A DNA stretch of 64,000 nt from Rhexocercosporidium sp. MPI-PUGE-AT-0058 (GCA_020746875.1 JAGTJL010000036.1:1-64000); one strand, 5' to 3'; shown: positions 23,068-36,010, counted from the first letter of the stretch. The notes: a model not told the origin generated them from the letters alone. Translations and numbers: made by a program.

Positions 23068-26000
23068 ATGAGCGGCCCAACGCTGACCATGTCGACGACG
23101 GCATTCACCAACGAGAACGCCTTCCATCGCTCGCACTCCTCGCCCACTCTACCGGACCTGATCAATTTCGACTTTCCCCTCCCAGAAAAGCGGCCGAATG
23201 ACGAGCTCCCCAGGTCGGCGAGCTTCCACAGCCTGCCGACCCTCAACGCCCAGTACAACTCGAAGAAGGACAGGATCATAGCCGCAGAGGTACCAGCAGA
23301 GAATACACACTCGCAGACACAGGATGTGCGAGAGAGCAGCAAGACGACAGGGAACCGGCTGACGAAGGAGGAGCGTCCGAAACTGGAGAGGGTGGGCAGG
23401 AGAAAGTCCCTGGTTGCGCGCCCCAAATCTTGGATACAGAAGGTCAAGGGCGGCTCTCCAGAACGGCAGAACTCCTCCGAGTCGGTTGTTACAACACCAA
23501 GTAATGCTCCGCCGGTGCCTGCAATTTCCAAATCTATCCGGGACAAGGACAGCAAAACGAAGATTGTGTCAGAGTCGTTTGCAACTTTTGCCCGGAAGTC
23601 GTGGATCTCGTCGTCGAGATCGCCATCTCCAAGTCGGAATACCCCTCGAGATGCTGAGAATGATGGGACGTCTCCTGCTGCTGCTGTTGACTCAAAGATG
23701 ACGGGCAGTCCGTTATCGTCCAGCCGGCCTGTGAATCCCACTCCGAAATCCGAAAAAGCCCTCCCTACTACCATAACCGATAGTCCACCGAAATCACGAA
23801 GCGCTACTACATTTCAGAAGATCAAACAGAGACCTGCGAGCGTTCTAATGAATTTCACAAATTTCAATTCTACCAACTCGTCGGCGAGCAGCTTGCCCCG
23901 AAGCTCTTTGGATAACAGGTCAACCCCGAGAACCTCGACTGATCGAGTGCCGGCCCCTCCGAAGACTTTCTCGACCGACAAGCTTCATATCCATAGCGAG
24001 CCTGCTCGTCGGCGGGACGAACTGTGGTCTGCCTTCCGTTCTCTGGAGAACGACTTTTCAAAATTTCAATCCAAGAGCTGGTCCTTGAAAACGAATGTGG
24101 TTCGATCATCTCTTTTACCTTTCCTCAAAAACCACGCAGCACATCCTTCGAACAAGAGTCTACGGCCAGAAGATTTAGATCGCCGAGTAACGATTCTGAA
24201 TAAATGGTGGACGGGACTGTTGGAAGTGTTAGACGGGAGACAGAACCAGACTGTTAGTGGTGTGGATCGGCCGATACTGCTGGAGGCTTGCTACATGATT
24301 ATGACCAGACCAGAATGGAGGCTTTCACCGTCTCATTTTGCTCCATTAGCAGAGCGATCGGTAAATGGATCCCCTGAACGACGACATCTACCGAGAAAGA
24401 AATCCTCATCCACCTCTTTGAGCTCCTCAGCCTCCCAATTCGTGACGGAATCCGTCTACCATAATACCCGCAACCTGTTTATCCAAAATCTACTTTCCCA
24501 GATGTCATTTGTGGTTGACAAGATGTCCTTAAGACATGCACCTGCCAGTCTGGTGACGTTTTGTGGAAAAGCTGCAGCATACGCTTTCTTTTTCGTTCCA
24601 GGCGTAGCTGAGATTCTGGTCAGGATATGGAAGCTACAAGCGGATGTTCTTAAGCGGGTTTCGGATGTGCTGGGAATGCCTAGGAGGGTCACCAAGATAG
24701 AGCTTGATGATGTGAATTCTGCATTTCCCAATCACGTCCAAGGCTTGGGCTGGACGTCTGTGAAGACTATGGTGAATCTACTACGACACACTCCGACTCT
24801 ACCGGTCATGGCTGCAAAAATACCTTGGTATGGACCATGGGTTGCTAGGTGGTGTGGGCGAGATAGTGATCTCTTCTACGTTTTCGTCAAGCATTATCAT
24901 GTATTGGTTGAAGAGTTTATGCCAGATGGGCTTTCTCTTGCCGAGAAAGCTCGTGCTCCAGGTAAACCCGCTTTGGCTGGCTGAGTGACTTTACTGACTC
25001 CCAATAGGGTTTATGCTTGTTCAAGCACAGGTCCTGACTTCATTGGATGCCACCATTCATCGACAGCCCGCCGCCGACCCATTACCAATTACATTTGACG
25101 ATGTACTTGCAGGTGCAGATGCGAGCGCTGCGGCTCTTCCCTTACCTTCAAATAACTCGGCAAGACTCATGGCTGAAAATCGCCTGATCATGTTGCTCCG
25201 AGACTTCATTTCAGAAAGACCATCGGACTACGAAGCCGCTCGAAAGACATTTGCCGAGGCGTTCGGGAAGTTGATGCAAGCTTCCGCTGGAAGGACGTCA
25301 TTGTTTGACCACAATGCCTGCTTCGTATTACTCGACTTTGCGGAAGAGGCCTTGATCATCTATGTCCGATTTCACTACGCACACACCTTGGACTGGGATT
25401 ACATCGATTGGCCATTTTGGCTGAACGTCTGTAAAAAGATGTTGGAAAGTGAGAATAGCATGTCTGAGATTCGTCTCTTTGCTTTCCTCTACGGCTGTTG
25501 GCATCTGATCACCCACGATGACAGGCGGAAGGAGATCATGTGTCTAGATTGGCTTTTGGAGGAGGAAACTTTTGATAAATTTTTCAATCATTGGTGTCCA
25601 ATGGTCAGAGCGTATTACATGCGTCTGGTCTGCTGGCGACTCTGTCGGGATGACGGAGAAGCCAGTGATCTTGATACGTAAGTGGAGATGGCATTGCCGC
25701 CAGAGACCTGTACTGACAGACGCAGCAAAATATTCTCGACAGTTTCAGTGCGGATCAAGGCCAATTGGGCTCACTATCTCTTCCTGAAGCAATCTGCCGA
25801 GAAATCTCGCATCCTCCCTCCATCAACAGCACCTTGTCATCCAGCTCCTGGCAGACGTCTACTGATCATTCGAAATGATAGCCAAATCCCAGCCGCGAGC
25901 CTGTTTTTAGGCTTCGACGGAATCGTGAACTCATCCTCATCACAAGGTCTATCCGGACTCCAGCCCAGCTCCTCGAAGCGACAATCCCTCCCACCTGCTT

Positions 26001-26680
26001 CCACCAAGGCTGAATTATCAGATATCATACCAAAGGTGCACACCGACTCACCATCTACTACCCCAAACAAGAAGCGCTGGACATTCATGGGCAAGATGCT
26101 CCCATCAACATTCACATCCACATCCGAACCTAGTCAGAATGAACCACGCACAACCAGCCCAACCAAAACCCTCGAAGAAGCCCGTCTCCAAACAGCAATC
26201 GCCCGATCACGACCCCCAATGCACGCCAAATCCTCCAGCACAGACAGCGAGACCCCACCAGCCACATCAACACACCGCGTCTTCTCCTTCAAGTTCTCCC
26301 TAGAATGGACACAGCACTTCGAGAAGCCCACACCAACATCTACATCCCTTTCAAACGGCACTCGCAGCGGTCAAGGGATAACCCCCTCAAGCCCCGAACG
26401 TCGTATCGTACCTCCCCGCCTTCCAGCTCCGGCTCAGGCTTGGATCGGTGCCAAGATACCAGGTATGAGCCATGAGATTGCACCAAGGAATCCGAGACTG
26501 GATGGCGGTGAAATCAGGGCTTCGAGAGCGAAGTATGCGGGACGTGCACTGGCGGAGTGGGCGCTTGTTGTGGGTGAGTGTAATAATTTCGTGGAGAGGA
26601 GACGAGGGGAGGGTGTTCCGGGTTTGAAGTGGGTTGAAGTTCCTACGATGGGTGTGGAGGGGTTTAGGAGGTTTGGTTGA
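23068..26680 (+). CDS. UPF0592/DUF1765 family protein
   Basis: Exons 23068-24961, 25008-25677 and 25726-26680 join in phase into 1172 aa; introns are 46 and 48 bp with GTAAAC..ATAG and GTAAGT..GCAG. The N-terminal 300 residues are Ser/Pro-rich and probably disordered. A helical region follows (WSAFRSLENDFSKFQ; LNKWWTGLLEVLDG). The second exon carries the DUF1765 core with many aromatic residues (HTLDWDYIDWPFWLNV; IRLFAFLYGCWHLI). The C-terminus has RRIVPPRLPAPAQAWIGA and a final conserved helix with YAGRALAEWALVV. The closest family name I know is the fission yeast UPF0592 membrane protein. The biochemical role is unknown. ATG at 23068 is the first in a long open frame. Confidence 0.85.
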
Positions 26681-27444
26681 GGGGGATAAAGATCCCGGCT
26701 CCAAGGCTTTGCATTGCATGCGAAGCCGACCCAAGGATTTCCGAGATTGTGTAGTGAACTGGTGAAGATTTGTTTTCTGTGTTTGTGTTATTGCATAGCA
26801 TTGGTGTTTGGATGGTCTCTTGGGTTGGCTTCTTCGATTGCCTTTCACTTGCTTACTTGCTAGCTCGGGCTGGCTCTGTGTTCTTGTTCTTGCTTTATTT
26901 TATTTACTTTTGAGATTCCCCGACTGGTACGGTAATGGAATGGTTTTGCTTGGTTGGGCTCAGGTCTGGCTTGGTTTACATTGGGTTTGGTTGGGATGGG
27001 AGGGATACTCTTCTTGAGGCTTGTGTGAGTGGTACACCGGTACTATTATATACGTTCCAAGTTTTGGACAGGTGGGAGAACGGTCCGTTTTTTGAATATG
27101 GGTGCGAGTGGATGTTGTGCGGGAATTGAGGACGAAGGCTTACAAGGGGTAGTTGTACTTTTGGTGATGGTAGAGAGATCTCAGGGGTTGAGAGGGGAGG
27201 TAGGCTAGCAAGGCAGATGGGATATCATGATTGGTGCGACCAGGCGAAGAAAGGCTGGAGGGGGGAGGAAAAGTACATATAACAATTAGAAGAGTGGTTG
27301 TAGATATATATGTGAATGGAGATTTCTGTTTGACTCAAGCCGCCCTTCAGGCCCGCAAGATGACTTGACGATTTCCGTTTCTTTAAGCGCCTGCCACTTT
27401 ACTCTCTGCCTAGAGAGCTTGAGCTTCAATCCTCACACAAGTCA
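26681..27444. other. Intergenic between convergent genes, no gene seen
   Basis: T/G-rich 3' flanking sequence; short ORFs here are low in complexity (Trp/Leu/Gly-rich) and not supported. Confidence 0.5.
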
Positions 27445-29269
27445 TCAACCCGTCGCCCTCCCGGCTTTCTCATCAAGCTCCTTCAACGCCTCAATACACC
27501 CCTGAAGTTGTCCCTTGTACGCCTCCATATATCCCTCAAGCCACTGAATAGCCTCATCAGCCGCTTCCCTAGCCAAATGCGCAGACACAGGCAGCTCATC
27601 CCGCCATTTTCGCATGGCCTCCAACTTCTCCCGAGAATCCTCAATGTTAGTTGACAAGTCAGCAACCCTCTTGTCGAGATCCAGCCCAGTCTCCTTCATC
27701 CCCCTTCCGAAAGAAGGGGATTTCCCTGGACAGAGCTTATCGGCATCCTTCCGAGCGGCCTCTAATGCCTTTTCGAGGACTGCGATTCTCTTCTCTCGCC
27801 CTTTCATCTTCTCCTCACTCTCCTTCTCCTTCCCCTTCCCGTCTTCCCGCATCTCTTTCAAATCACGCTCCTCATTCCACAGACTCTCCTGCAAATGCTT
27901 GATCTCTCCAATCACCAGATTCTCCATCTTCCCCAACCTCCCATCGGGAAACGCCAGCTTCCTCCTCTCCTCAACCTCCCTCAGCTTCCTCAAATATATC
28001 GCATTATCCCCCTCCGCCTTCCAAACCCCCCACCTAGCAAGCCAAAACTCATCCTCCGTCCCCGCTATCGCAAGTTTCTCCCTAAGCATCTCCATCTGAA
28101 ACCCGTCCTCCTCTTTAATCCATCCCCGATACTTCGCCGCCTCTCTCCAGAGCTCCTCCTCGTCCTCGCGCGCTTCTTCGAGGGCTTTAGCGCGCACTTT
28201 GTCGACGAGATATCCTTCGGCGTCGAAATCGGTGCTTGGCCAGCCGTGTTTGCGGTGCTGAGACCCTGCTTCTAAAGCGTCGACGCCGCGGTCGTTGGGG
28301 ACCTCGTAGAAATCCTCGAACCATTTCGCGATGTCTCGTAGGACGTCGGGGGCTGGTCGGCTGGGCATGTTGTCGTAGATGTGTTCTTCTTGGTCTGCAT
28401 CTTCGTAGACATCGCCGTCTTCACCTCCGTCGCTTTCTTCGTCTATATCTTCCCAACTTTCATCTTCGGTTAGCTCATCTCCTTCTTTCACGATCTCATA
28501 TTCGCTTCCATCCCCAACATCATCATGATCATCATCACCGCCCTCGTCATCATCATCCTCTAAAGGCTTCCCATCAATATCAAGCTTATGATCCATACTC
28601 CCCCCACACTCATGATCAATAATCCCCACACAATGCCTCTTCGCATCATAGATAACTACACTCCCCCTCCCACCATCCCTTCCCACATCCTCGCTCCCCA
28701 ACAGCGTCAACGGCGTCATCCAGCTCCTCATCCCACCCTCCATACCCTGATCCTCCTGGTCACTACCCAAGACATCAGCACGCAAAGCTCCCCACCCCTC
28801 ATCTCAAGAACAAAAGCAAAGTCTCCAATCCCCAATTCTGACAACTTAAAACTATTCCCCATCACCGTAATTTCATATCCCGCCATAAGTAAGAACAAGA
28901 AGAAGAAGAAGAAGAAGAAGAAGAAGAAGAAAGGGGGAAAAAGTACTATACATACCAATCAAACAACGGATCCCTCCCCTCCTCAACAACCTCCCCCTTC
29001 CTAAAATCCGCAAACCTCCCTCCCTGGAAGAAGACCTCCATCCCAGCCTCCTCTACATCGACGTACGGCAGGATGCTGTAGAGGTAGATGATGGACGGGT
29101 GGATCTTGAGGCCGGTGTAGAGCGGGAGGAGGGCCGTGATGTCGTGCGGGCCGCGGCGGATGGATGTGCTGGGGATGTATGCCATGTTGGCGAGGGTTTG
29201 GTAGATGTTGAGCATGCCCGAGGCGACTTCTTGGAGGCGTTTCTTTCTGTGGGGGGTGAGTGAGGTCAT
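27445..29269 (-). CDS. Acidic coiled-coil protein of a fungal family of unknown function
   Basis: ATG at 29269. Exon 1 (29269-28956) encodes a basic start (MTSLTPHRKKRLQEVASGML), then PHDITALLPLYTGLKIHP and IIYLYSILPYVDVEEAG, matching a common Pezizomycotina family that continues with WMTPLTLLG and SVVIYDAKRH. The phase-compatible model splices GTATGT to a TAG with a good CTGAT branch site, giving exon 2 at 28762-27445 and 543 aa. The intron (193 bp) contains a long CTT tract. The middle is very acidic (runs of D and E around residues 185-245) and the last 200 residues are heptad-rich helices, likely a coiled coil. The acceptor is the least sure point; a downstream-frame segment within the intron also looks open. 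Confidence 0.65.
28898..28932. repeat. (AAG)n microsatellite inside an intron
   Basis: About 11 AAG units on the plus strand; on the transcribed strand it is a CTT polypyrimidine tract inside the single intron of the minus-strand gene at 27445-29269. Confidence 0.85.
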
Positions 29270-31088
29270 GATGAGGGGGGTTTTTTTTATTTCTTTTATT
29301 TTTGTTTTATTTGTTCCTTAGATACTTGTTCTTGTTTGGGTTGTTGGAGAGGCACGGTGTGGGGGAGGGAGGGAGGGTGAAAAGTGATGACTGAAGAGAG
29401 AGAGTCGACGTCGGTCATCTCTCGGCTCGCTATTAGCCGGTATTCACATCATCGGGAGTGTGTGAGGCTCACCCTGGTGCTTGATTCTTCCAGGAATATC
29501 TCGTGATTGGTAGGGTTGTTTGGTGGTGGTTTGTGGTTTTCTGCATGGCTCTTTTAGTGGTTCGCTTGGAGTGGTGGCAGCAGGCTGCTATGCTGTGTAA
29601 CTTTGTAAGCGAACCGCCCCCTCAAGGCTGACGTGGAGAAAGAGAGGTGGGACAGTTGAAGCGGGGAAGTGATCTGTCTATCTATGATATGACGGCGTAG
29701 AAGATAGATCGTGGATGGAAATCGTTGATGGGGAAATATGAAGTGGTTTAAATAGGCAGCTGATTCATTAACATGCATCTTGGGCTATTGCCTGCTTGTC
29801 GTATCAATACGTGGAAGAGAGATGGTATCAGATGCAATATTGAAATTTTAAATGGAAAGACGACACAAGTTGAAGGACGCGAGAATCAGATGCTTGTATT
29901 AAGTGAGACACCTCTAGTACTAATTATGGATTATTCATATAGGATTAGATAAAAGATAATATACAAGGATAACATTCGTTACCGATGATGATTTTTTGTT
30001 TTACGTATTTTGTAGCCTTCTTATTAGATAATTCGTTTAGTATAAGATAATATGTTAGTTTAATTGTTAACTTTTCAAGGAGAATCGTCCGTCCTCGAGA
30101 TCCTGCTCAAGATAATTTATGGATCAAAAAAGGCTGCTAATCTCTATCCAGCGAATGTCTAGCTCACCTATTTGACACAAATTAATCTTACCTCAGCATA
30201 TATATTTACCTATATCAAAAAGTTTGATTAAATAATTAAATTCCAGAGTCATGGGACCTGATTAAATTCACTAATATCCCTGACATCGAAGAGCTAAATT
30301 CTTTATATTGACAGGGCCATCATTGTCACAATATTAAAGACGAGGCCACTTATTTGCGATTTAAAAAACGATACGGCAAGCAAAGTAGAGTCTTTCAGAC
30401 TTATTAGATATTCTAGGCGTAACTACTGGTATAGTGGTAACAGATCATAGACGCCTGGATACAATGGATCCCGTGCAACGAGATTTTCTTAAGGAACTAC
30501 GTGTGGTGCTGCGCTTTTCTAATATGATCTTAACAGCAATGGGAACCGCAGGAGAAGGTAGAGGTTATTTGTGGAAGATAGACATATGACAGAGACTGTT
30601 CAGTGAATTATCTGTAGTTTAAGTAGTTCGGTCACTGGCCTCGGAATGGAATACAGAACTCTGGTGTTCTTAAAGAACATTATTTTGAAGACAGAGAAAA
30701 AGGAAGGAGGAAATATCATAACTCGGGCAGGAGAATAGGAAGATATTCGACTTACTCGAACTTCTGTATGCGTGTCATTATATGATTGTTATAGAATAAT
30801 TGAAAGTAATTGCAGCATGTAAATGTTGTCGTAGACTTTAATGTAACTTAGCAAGATAGACAATGCCCTAGTGCCCTTCAATACCTAATTATGCGAACAA
30901 CATGAAGGTCTACTAGTCCATCGATCGTCAGGTGCTTACAGCGGTCCGCTAGTGCGACGCCAGTTGTATTCTCTTGGGATCCTCACATATATCCTCGTTA
31001 TCCGAGCCGGGCTCAACCACATCTATTTTTCCAAGTCCTTGTATTTACCCGACCTAAATATCTACTTGCAATCCTGGCTCAGGAGCAA
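29270..31088. other. Promoter region, then AT-rich island
   Basis: 29.3-29.8 kb is balanced and contains one copy of the 128-bp repeat at 29452-29579. From about 29.85 kb the sequence becomes AT-rich. A 42-codon ORF at 30464 (MDPVQRDFLKELRVVLRFSN) is open but too short to support as a gene. Confidence 0.5.
29452..29579. repeat. 128-bp dispersed direct repeat, copy 1
   Basis: Begins TCGGGAGTGTGTGAGG and ends GGTTCGCTTGGAGTGGTGGC. It matches 36302-36428 at all but a few positions (two or three substitutions and a small indel shift), same orientation. It lies about 183 bp upstream of the ATG at 29269. It has no inverted ends and no ORF. Confidence 0.92.
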
Positions 31089-32013
31089 ACCACCTCTATA
31101 GCGTCTATTATAAAAACCTTGCCTCTCCTTATCCTAGAGCGCATCTGCGAATACCTGGATAACGGATTACTAACCCGATCTAGTTTACTTGCGTTTTCCT
31201 TATTAAGTCGAACCTGCTATAGCTTCTCGAGGTAGCCTCGTGCCTCTTCGAAAGTTGGACTTATCATGCATCGAGGACGAGACCGAGGATTCGCAGGACG
31301 CGCTTAACTTATTATTTTCGAGCTTGAATCCCCTTTATCGCCTCGAACTTAGTGGTTATATTAGTCTAGCACATTTCGAAATTATAATATATTAATACGG
31401 CCCGGGTCTCCGCGCTCTTAAAATATGTCTACAAGGCAACGAGGACTTCCGAAACCCTCTTATAATATTCTCCGCTTCTATCTTAAGAGAATTAGCATTT
31501 TATAGCCCGTGCCTTACCTACTTATATCTTCCCATCAGGCGCTCCCGCGGTGATAAACATAAAGTAGGCATTTACTATACCTTAAGTAAACTCCCGCGTT
31601 TAAAGCACCTTTACTTAAGACTCGACTATTATATAAGGCCCGACGAAGAATTCTGGGATAAGGAGAAGGACGGCCCGCATCCTTTAAATTAAAATATTAC
31701 CAAAGGAAAAACGGATATAATTCTATTTATATATCTAAAAGAGGCGTTCAGTAATAGTACTGTAGACGAGCCCTTAACAAGAGATATTTTTGAGTTAATA
31801 TCCAGGAAGATAAGCGGTTCTTTAAAGTATCTCCGACTTAAGGTGTCGAGGAAAATAAGTAATAATATAGTAAAGAAGGGCGCAGGGCAATTCGAAGCGA
31901 TTTTGAGATGGTTCAATCGCTTATTTATATGCACGCGGAACATTCATCGTAGTGATAAGATCACGGTAACTAAGCTTAGAATAAAAGAATTAGCATCGGC
32001 GGAGAAGCAATAG
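31089..32013 (+). pseudogene. F-box/leucine-rich protein relic in an AT island
   Basis: An F-box motif is readable at about 31119-31230: LPLLILERICEYLDNG then SLLAFSLLSRTCYSF. A second frame from 31255 to TAG at 32011 runs 252 codons with only two internal TAA stops, both where CAA would fit. It contains leucine-rich segments such as LFSSLNPLYRLELSGYISL, LRELAFYSPCLTYLYLP and LPRLKHLYLRLDYYI. The change of frame between the parts is an intron or indel near 31236-31254. This is a host-type F-box gene rather than a transposon gene, decayed in the RIP manner. The start codon is not defined. Confidence 0.7.
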
Positions 32014-33356
32014 AAGTTCTTGATAAGTGACAAGAAGAAAACTCACGGGGAGGTGTTCGTAAAACCTCACGTTCAAACCTGAGTCCTTTCTATATCGATA
32101 TTTAACGATAACCAACTCACCACGAAAGTTTTGAAATATCACCTAATCGAGATATACGCCGGTTCTATTCGCATCTGACTTGAATCCGGGCCCGACTATT
32201 CCCTAGACGGACAAACAACCACGACGATAGAAAATATAGGGTAATATCCAGTAATCTGAAGAGCTTTTCTCTCCCGCTCCATGACTCCTCTTTTAAGAGA
32301 TATTTGGCGATTGAACGTGTGCGGGGTAGAAATCGAAATTTAGTATTAAAGCTGGAGAGAAGCCAACAGAGCGAAAGTTATACGTCGACTCGGGAGAGGG
32401 CCTCTTAGAAACGTCGATCCAGCGCGAAACCTTAAATGTACAAGACAGCCGCTGTCCGACTTCGAAGGAGAGGCAAAAGCCTGCCAGAACATGGAAATAC
32501 CCTAGTTTCAGCCGGAGCTCAGGAAGTTAGGACAAGGATGGCCCAGAGCTCAGCTAAAGCTTAAGCTTAAGTCACTCGTTATGCGCCGTGCGAGTGGTCA
32601 GTCAGTCCAAGCATAGCGTCGCATATTTTATTTTCTAAATTGGAAAATGGATGTTTGAATCCTAGGATACCAGAAGGAATGCTCTTCTTCACCACTCAGC
32701 TTCACAACCATACATGGTTCTTAATTTACCATCCCATTTCAATTAGCTGCTACATCTTAATCACGGAAGCAGCACGACACATGGCGATACAATCGAATTA
32801 TGATTAGATAGATTTATGCACGCAAGCTGTTGATGGCTGTCATGTGGGGTTCATTCTTGGCCTAAGCAAATGTAAGTAGAACGTAATTATAAGTACTGGA
32901 GGCATGGAGGCATTAACGTCGTAGACGTCGGCAATTTAATTATTGCCTAATTCTCTACCTATTTTATTCCTCTGCGTCCTGGCAGATGGTTGAACCTCGC
33001 CACCCTCGCTTACTTGGATTGACACGGAACTCCGTTGTCAGCCACTTTTTTCTTGGCCCTGGCACTGCCAATTCCAAACACACGCCGGAAATCCGTTGTG
33101 TCTCGTTCCAATTTTGAGGGAATTATAATTTTGTGAGCAAATCGTCAAGCACAATGACGAGTAAAAATCCTTGCCACGTTGCCTGAACACTGGTGTGTCG
33201 ATTTAGAAATGCACCTATAAAGTCCTTGCAGGTCCCCAAACACCAGATACTTCTCATCATTCCAAAGTCGACATTCACACCTATCAAATCCACTTCCTCG
33301 CAACATCATTCTCACATCTACCACCTAGAGTGTATACTCATATCTCCTCATCAGCG
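32014..33356. other. Intergenic, island edge to SDR promoter
   Basis: AT content falls from about 32.0 kb on. No coding signal recognised. The last 300 bp are the presumed promoter and leader of the SDR gene. Confidence 0.5.
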
Positions 33357-34489
33357 ATGCCGTACTTCCAACCAAAACTCACCCTTCCACCCAACCTCTC
33401 TTTCGCGAACAAAACAATCCTCATAACCGGCCCCAGCGCTGGTCTCGGTCTCGCAGCCACAACCCTCGTCCTCCAACATTCCGCGAGTGAGATAATATTC
33501 GGCGTCCGCAACACCACAAAAGGGAACACCACCAGATCTCAAATCCTCTCCTCGCCACTCATCAAGAACATTAAATCCACCCCAAAAATCTCCGTGTTGG
33601 AACTCAATCTCGAGAGCTACGACAGCGTGTTAAAATTCGCAAAGGAAGTGAAAGAGAAATGGGATGGAAAGCTGGATATGCTGTTATTGAATGCAGGGAC
33701 GGGGAGTTTGAAACGGGAGACTGTGGGTGGAGGACACGAGAAGACGATTCAGGTGAATCTGCTTTCAAGTGCGTTGTTGGCTGTAGAGTTACTGCCAACG
33801 TTAGAGAAGACGGCAAGGAGGACGGGTGTCCCGTCGAGGATTACGTGGGTAGGCAGTTTTGTGCAGTTTGATCATAGTTTGGGGAAACATCCTATTCCGG
33901 GGCAATATCTCGACACTACGGCAACCACGAGTACAACTGAGAGGAGCGATAGCATACTCTCATACTTCGACGATGAGAAGAGTTTTGTTTCCATGGCGCG
34001 GTATTCGGACTCGAAACTCCTAGTTACAATCTTCGTGGATCAGCTTGCGAAGTTCGTGAAGCCGGAACTAGTGGTGGTTAATGATGTGTCGCCTGGTATG
34101 GTGAGTACTGGCTTTGGGGAGTATCCTGTTTGGTTGAGGGGGATGATGGCGGTTTTCTTTGGGTTGAAGGCGAGGAGTCCGGAGGAGGGCGCGAAGACTT
34201 ATTTGCATGCGTTAGGCGTTGTGGGGAGGGAGTCACATGGGATGTATTTGAGTGATAATCGGATTACTGAGTAAGTTTTCCTTCTCCTTTGGAGATTTCC
34301 TCTTATTCCGAGGGTTTCTAGTAGGGCTCTAGGAAGAAAGGTCTTATAGTTGACTTTGATCACAGACGAGCTCCGATTACGAAAACGCCTGTGGGCAAGC
34401 AGATCCAGGAAAAGCTCTGGGACAATATGTGGAAAGAGTTCTTGAAGCTGGATGCCAAGTTGGAACCACTCACGCGCCAAGTTTTGTGA
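33357..34489 (+). CDS. Short-chain dehydrogenase/reductase (SDR), NAD(P)-dependent
   Basis: Exons 33357-34270 and 34366-34489 join in phase into 345 aa; the intron is GTAAGT..CACAG (95 bp). The Rossmann glycine motif TGPSAGLG is at residues 24-31, NAG at 112-114, catalytic Ser167, and Tyr216/Lys220 in YSDSK. It ends KLEPLTRQVL. This is the fungal retinol-dehydrogenase-like SDR type, probably reducing or oxidising a small carbonyl/alcohol; the substrate cannot be read from sequence. It is convergent with the regulator at 34615-36010 (126 bp between stops). An ATG just upstream of PYFQPK was taken as the start. Confidence 0.88.
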
Positions 34490-34614
34490 ATGATAGGGAA
34501 TTTCGGAAAATTTCTATATTTGCGCCTTATGTCTGTTGTGTACATACTCCGCATGTCGTTCTCATATGCATCGTTATCATAGATAGATTTCTCAAAGTAC
34601 CATACCCCAATGAG

Positions 34615-36010
34615 TCATACCATCGTTCCACACAGGGCTACGAGTACGCCGAACTCATCTGCCCCTCTCTGCCATTCTTCTATTCTTCTCGCCAACCTGG
34701 GATTTGCTTCAGGAATACCAGCTTCCGCTTGGCGATGAAGATGTTTGTTGTAGCTAGTTAAATCTCCATACGTTAACCTCTCCTCTCCGGCGCTGACGCT
34801 AACTTCCTCATCCCCATCCTCCTCACCCAAATCCAGCTCTTCCTGCCAAGCCACCTCATCCCTCGCTTCCCACAAAAGTTTCGACGCTGGAAGATCCAAA
34901 TCTTCAAGCTTGTAGTCATCCGGCCTATCACACGGAATACCAAACTGTACATCAAAGCAAAGCGCAAAGATGAAATAAGTAGCCGCAGTCCGTAATTTGC
35001 TTTCACCAAAGACCCAATCATCCCACGTCGGTCTGTTGCTCCTTCCATCCTCGGCTTTGGTTGTGGCGTAGGACCCGCACTGGACTTTGTTGAGGTCACC
35101 GAAGATGGATCCAAGTGTAAAGAGGAGCGTGATAGGAATATTGGGATACTGAGAAAGGGCCCCTTCGCCGGCAGATGCCATTATGAGGAGGTAGATGGTT
35201 AGAGCTTGGGCTGAAGAGAGACTTGTCCATTTGTCGAATGAGGAGCGTTGCGTGTAGATCCTCTCCTGTTCTGCGACGATCGAGTTCCAAACGGATGGCT
35301 TGGTACGAAGTTTTTGGGACTTGAAGTTGCGAACGATGATTTGGCATATTGATATGGGCTCGTGCGAGCTCACGCTCCTCACTGGGTATTGGAAAGTTGA
35401 GCCATGTATGAAAGGCGGAAAGGAGATTTCGTCTAATCTACTCTCGGCAAACGAGCACAGCATCTGGGATATCAGTTTACCAACTAGCTCCGTCTTCGCG
35501 TGATTCTTCTTCCTAGGTCGAAGTAATTGCGAAGAACAAGGAGGGTACAGTTCCAGGGATGACTGGGCAAGTGAAGGATCCACAGACGAGCCAGTCATGG
35601 ACCCCGAAGTCGGAACCCCAGAGCTCGATCTCGATGCCGAAACAGCGGAGTTGCTTTCTCTAGATGTTACAGCGTCTTTTGAGTAAACACAGTCTCTTCC
35701 CTTCCGTAGGCAAGGCCCACAAGCAGGGAGTGACCAATCACACCGACATTTTGCGCGGATGCAAGCTAGACATGATTTTTGCCGTGGTGGTGCGGAAGAG
35801 ACGAGTCGTTTCCGACAGTAGCGTTCGTGTCGCTTATGTGAAGGCTCTAATACATCTTGACGTTAGTACGATGAGATAGATGAGGCTGGTAGAGGGAAGT
35901 AGGTGGGGAAAGAATAAGGGTACAATACCATTTTGAATGGGCTTATGGCAGACGCGACATGTGAAGCTATTCGTAGATGAGAGACTTTGAGAACTGCGTG
36001 TTGAAGGCAT
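34615..36010 (-). CDS. Fungal transcription regulator with Cys/His finger and Zn2Cys6 domain
   Basis: Exons 36010-35929 and 35855-34615 join in phase into 440 aa; the 73-bp intron is GTATTG..TCAAG. The intron splits the first finger: FTCRVCHKPIQN in exon 1 and a HKRHERYC ending in exon 2, a C2H2/C2HC-like finger. Directly after is a Zn2Cys6 cluster, CLACIRAKCRCDWSLPACGP then CLRKGRDC, spacing C-x2-C-x6-C-x6-C-x2-C-x6-C. The rest is helical, with an acidic patch (LDLGEEDGDEEVSVSAGEE). Such double-finger regulators are known in Pezizomycotina. Targets are unknown; the convergent SDR is one candidate. Without the small first exon the gene would be called as a headless ORF. Confidence 0.8.

Noticed and set aside
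30464..30592. 42-codon ORF in the third island
   Set aside because: Too short and alone; no continuation in any frame.
34615..35598. Regulator called as a 327-aa headless ORF
   Set aside because: Upstream in-frame sequence and a small first exon supply both zinc-binding domains, so the longer model was used.
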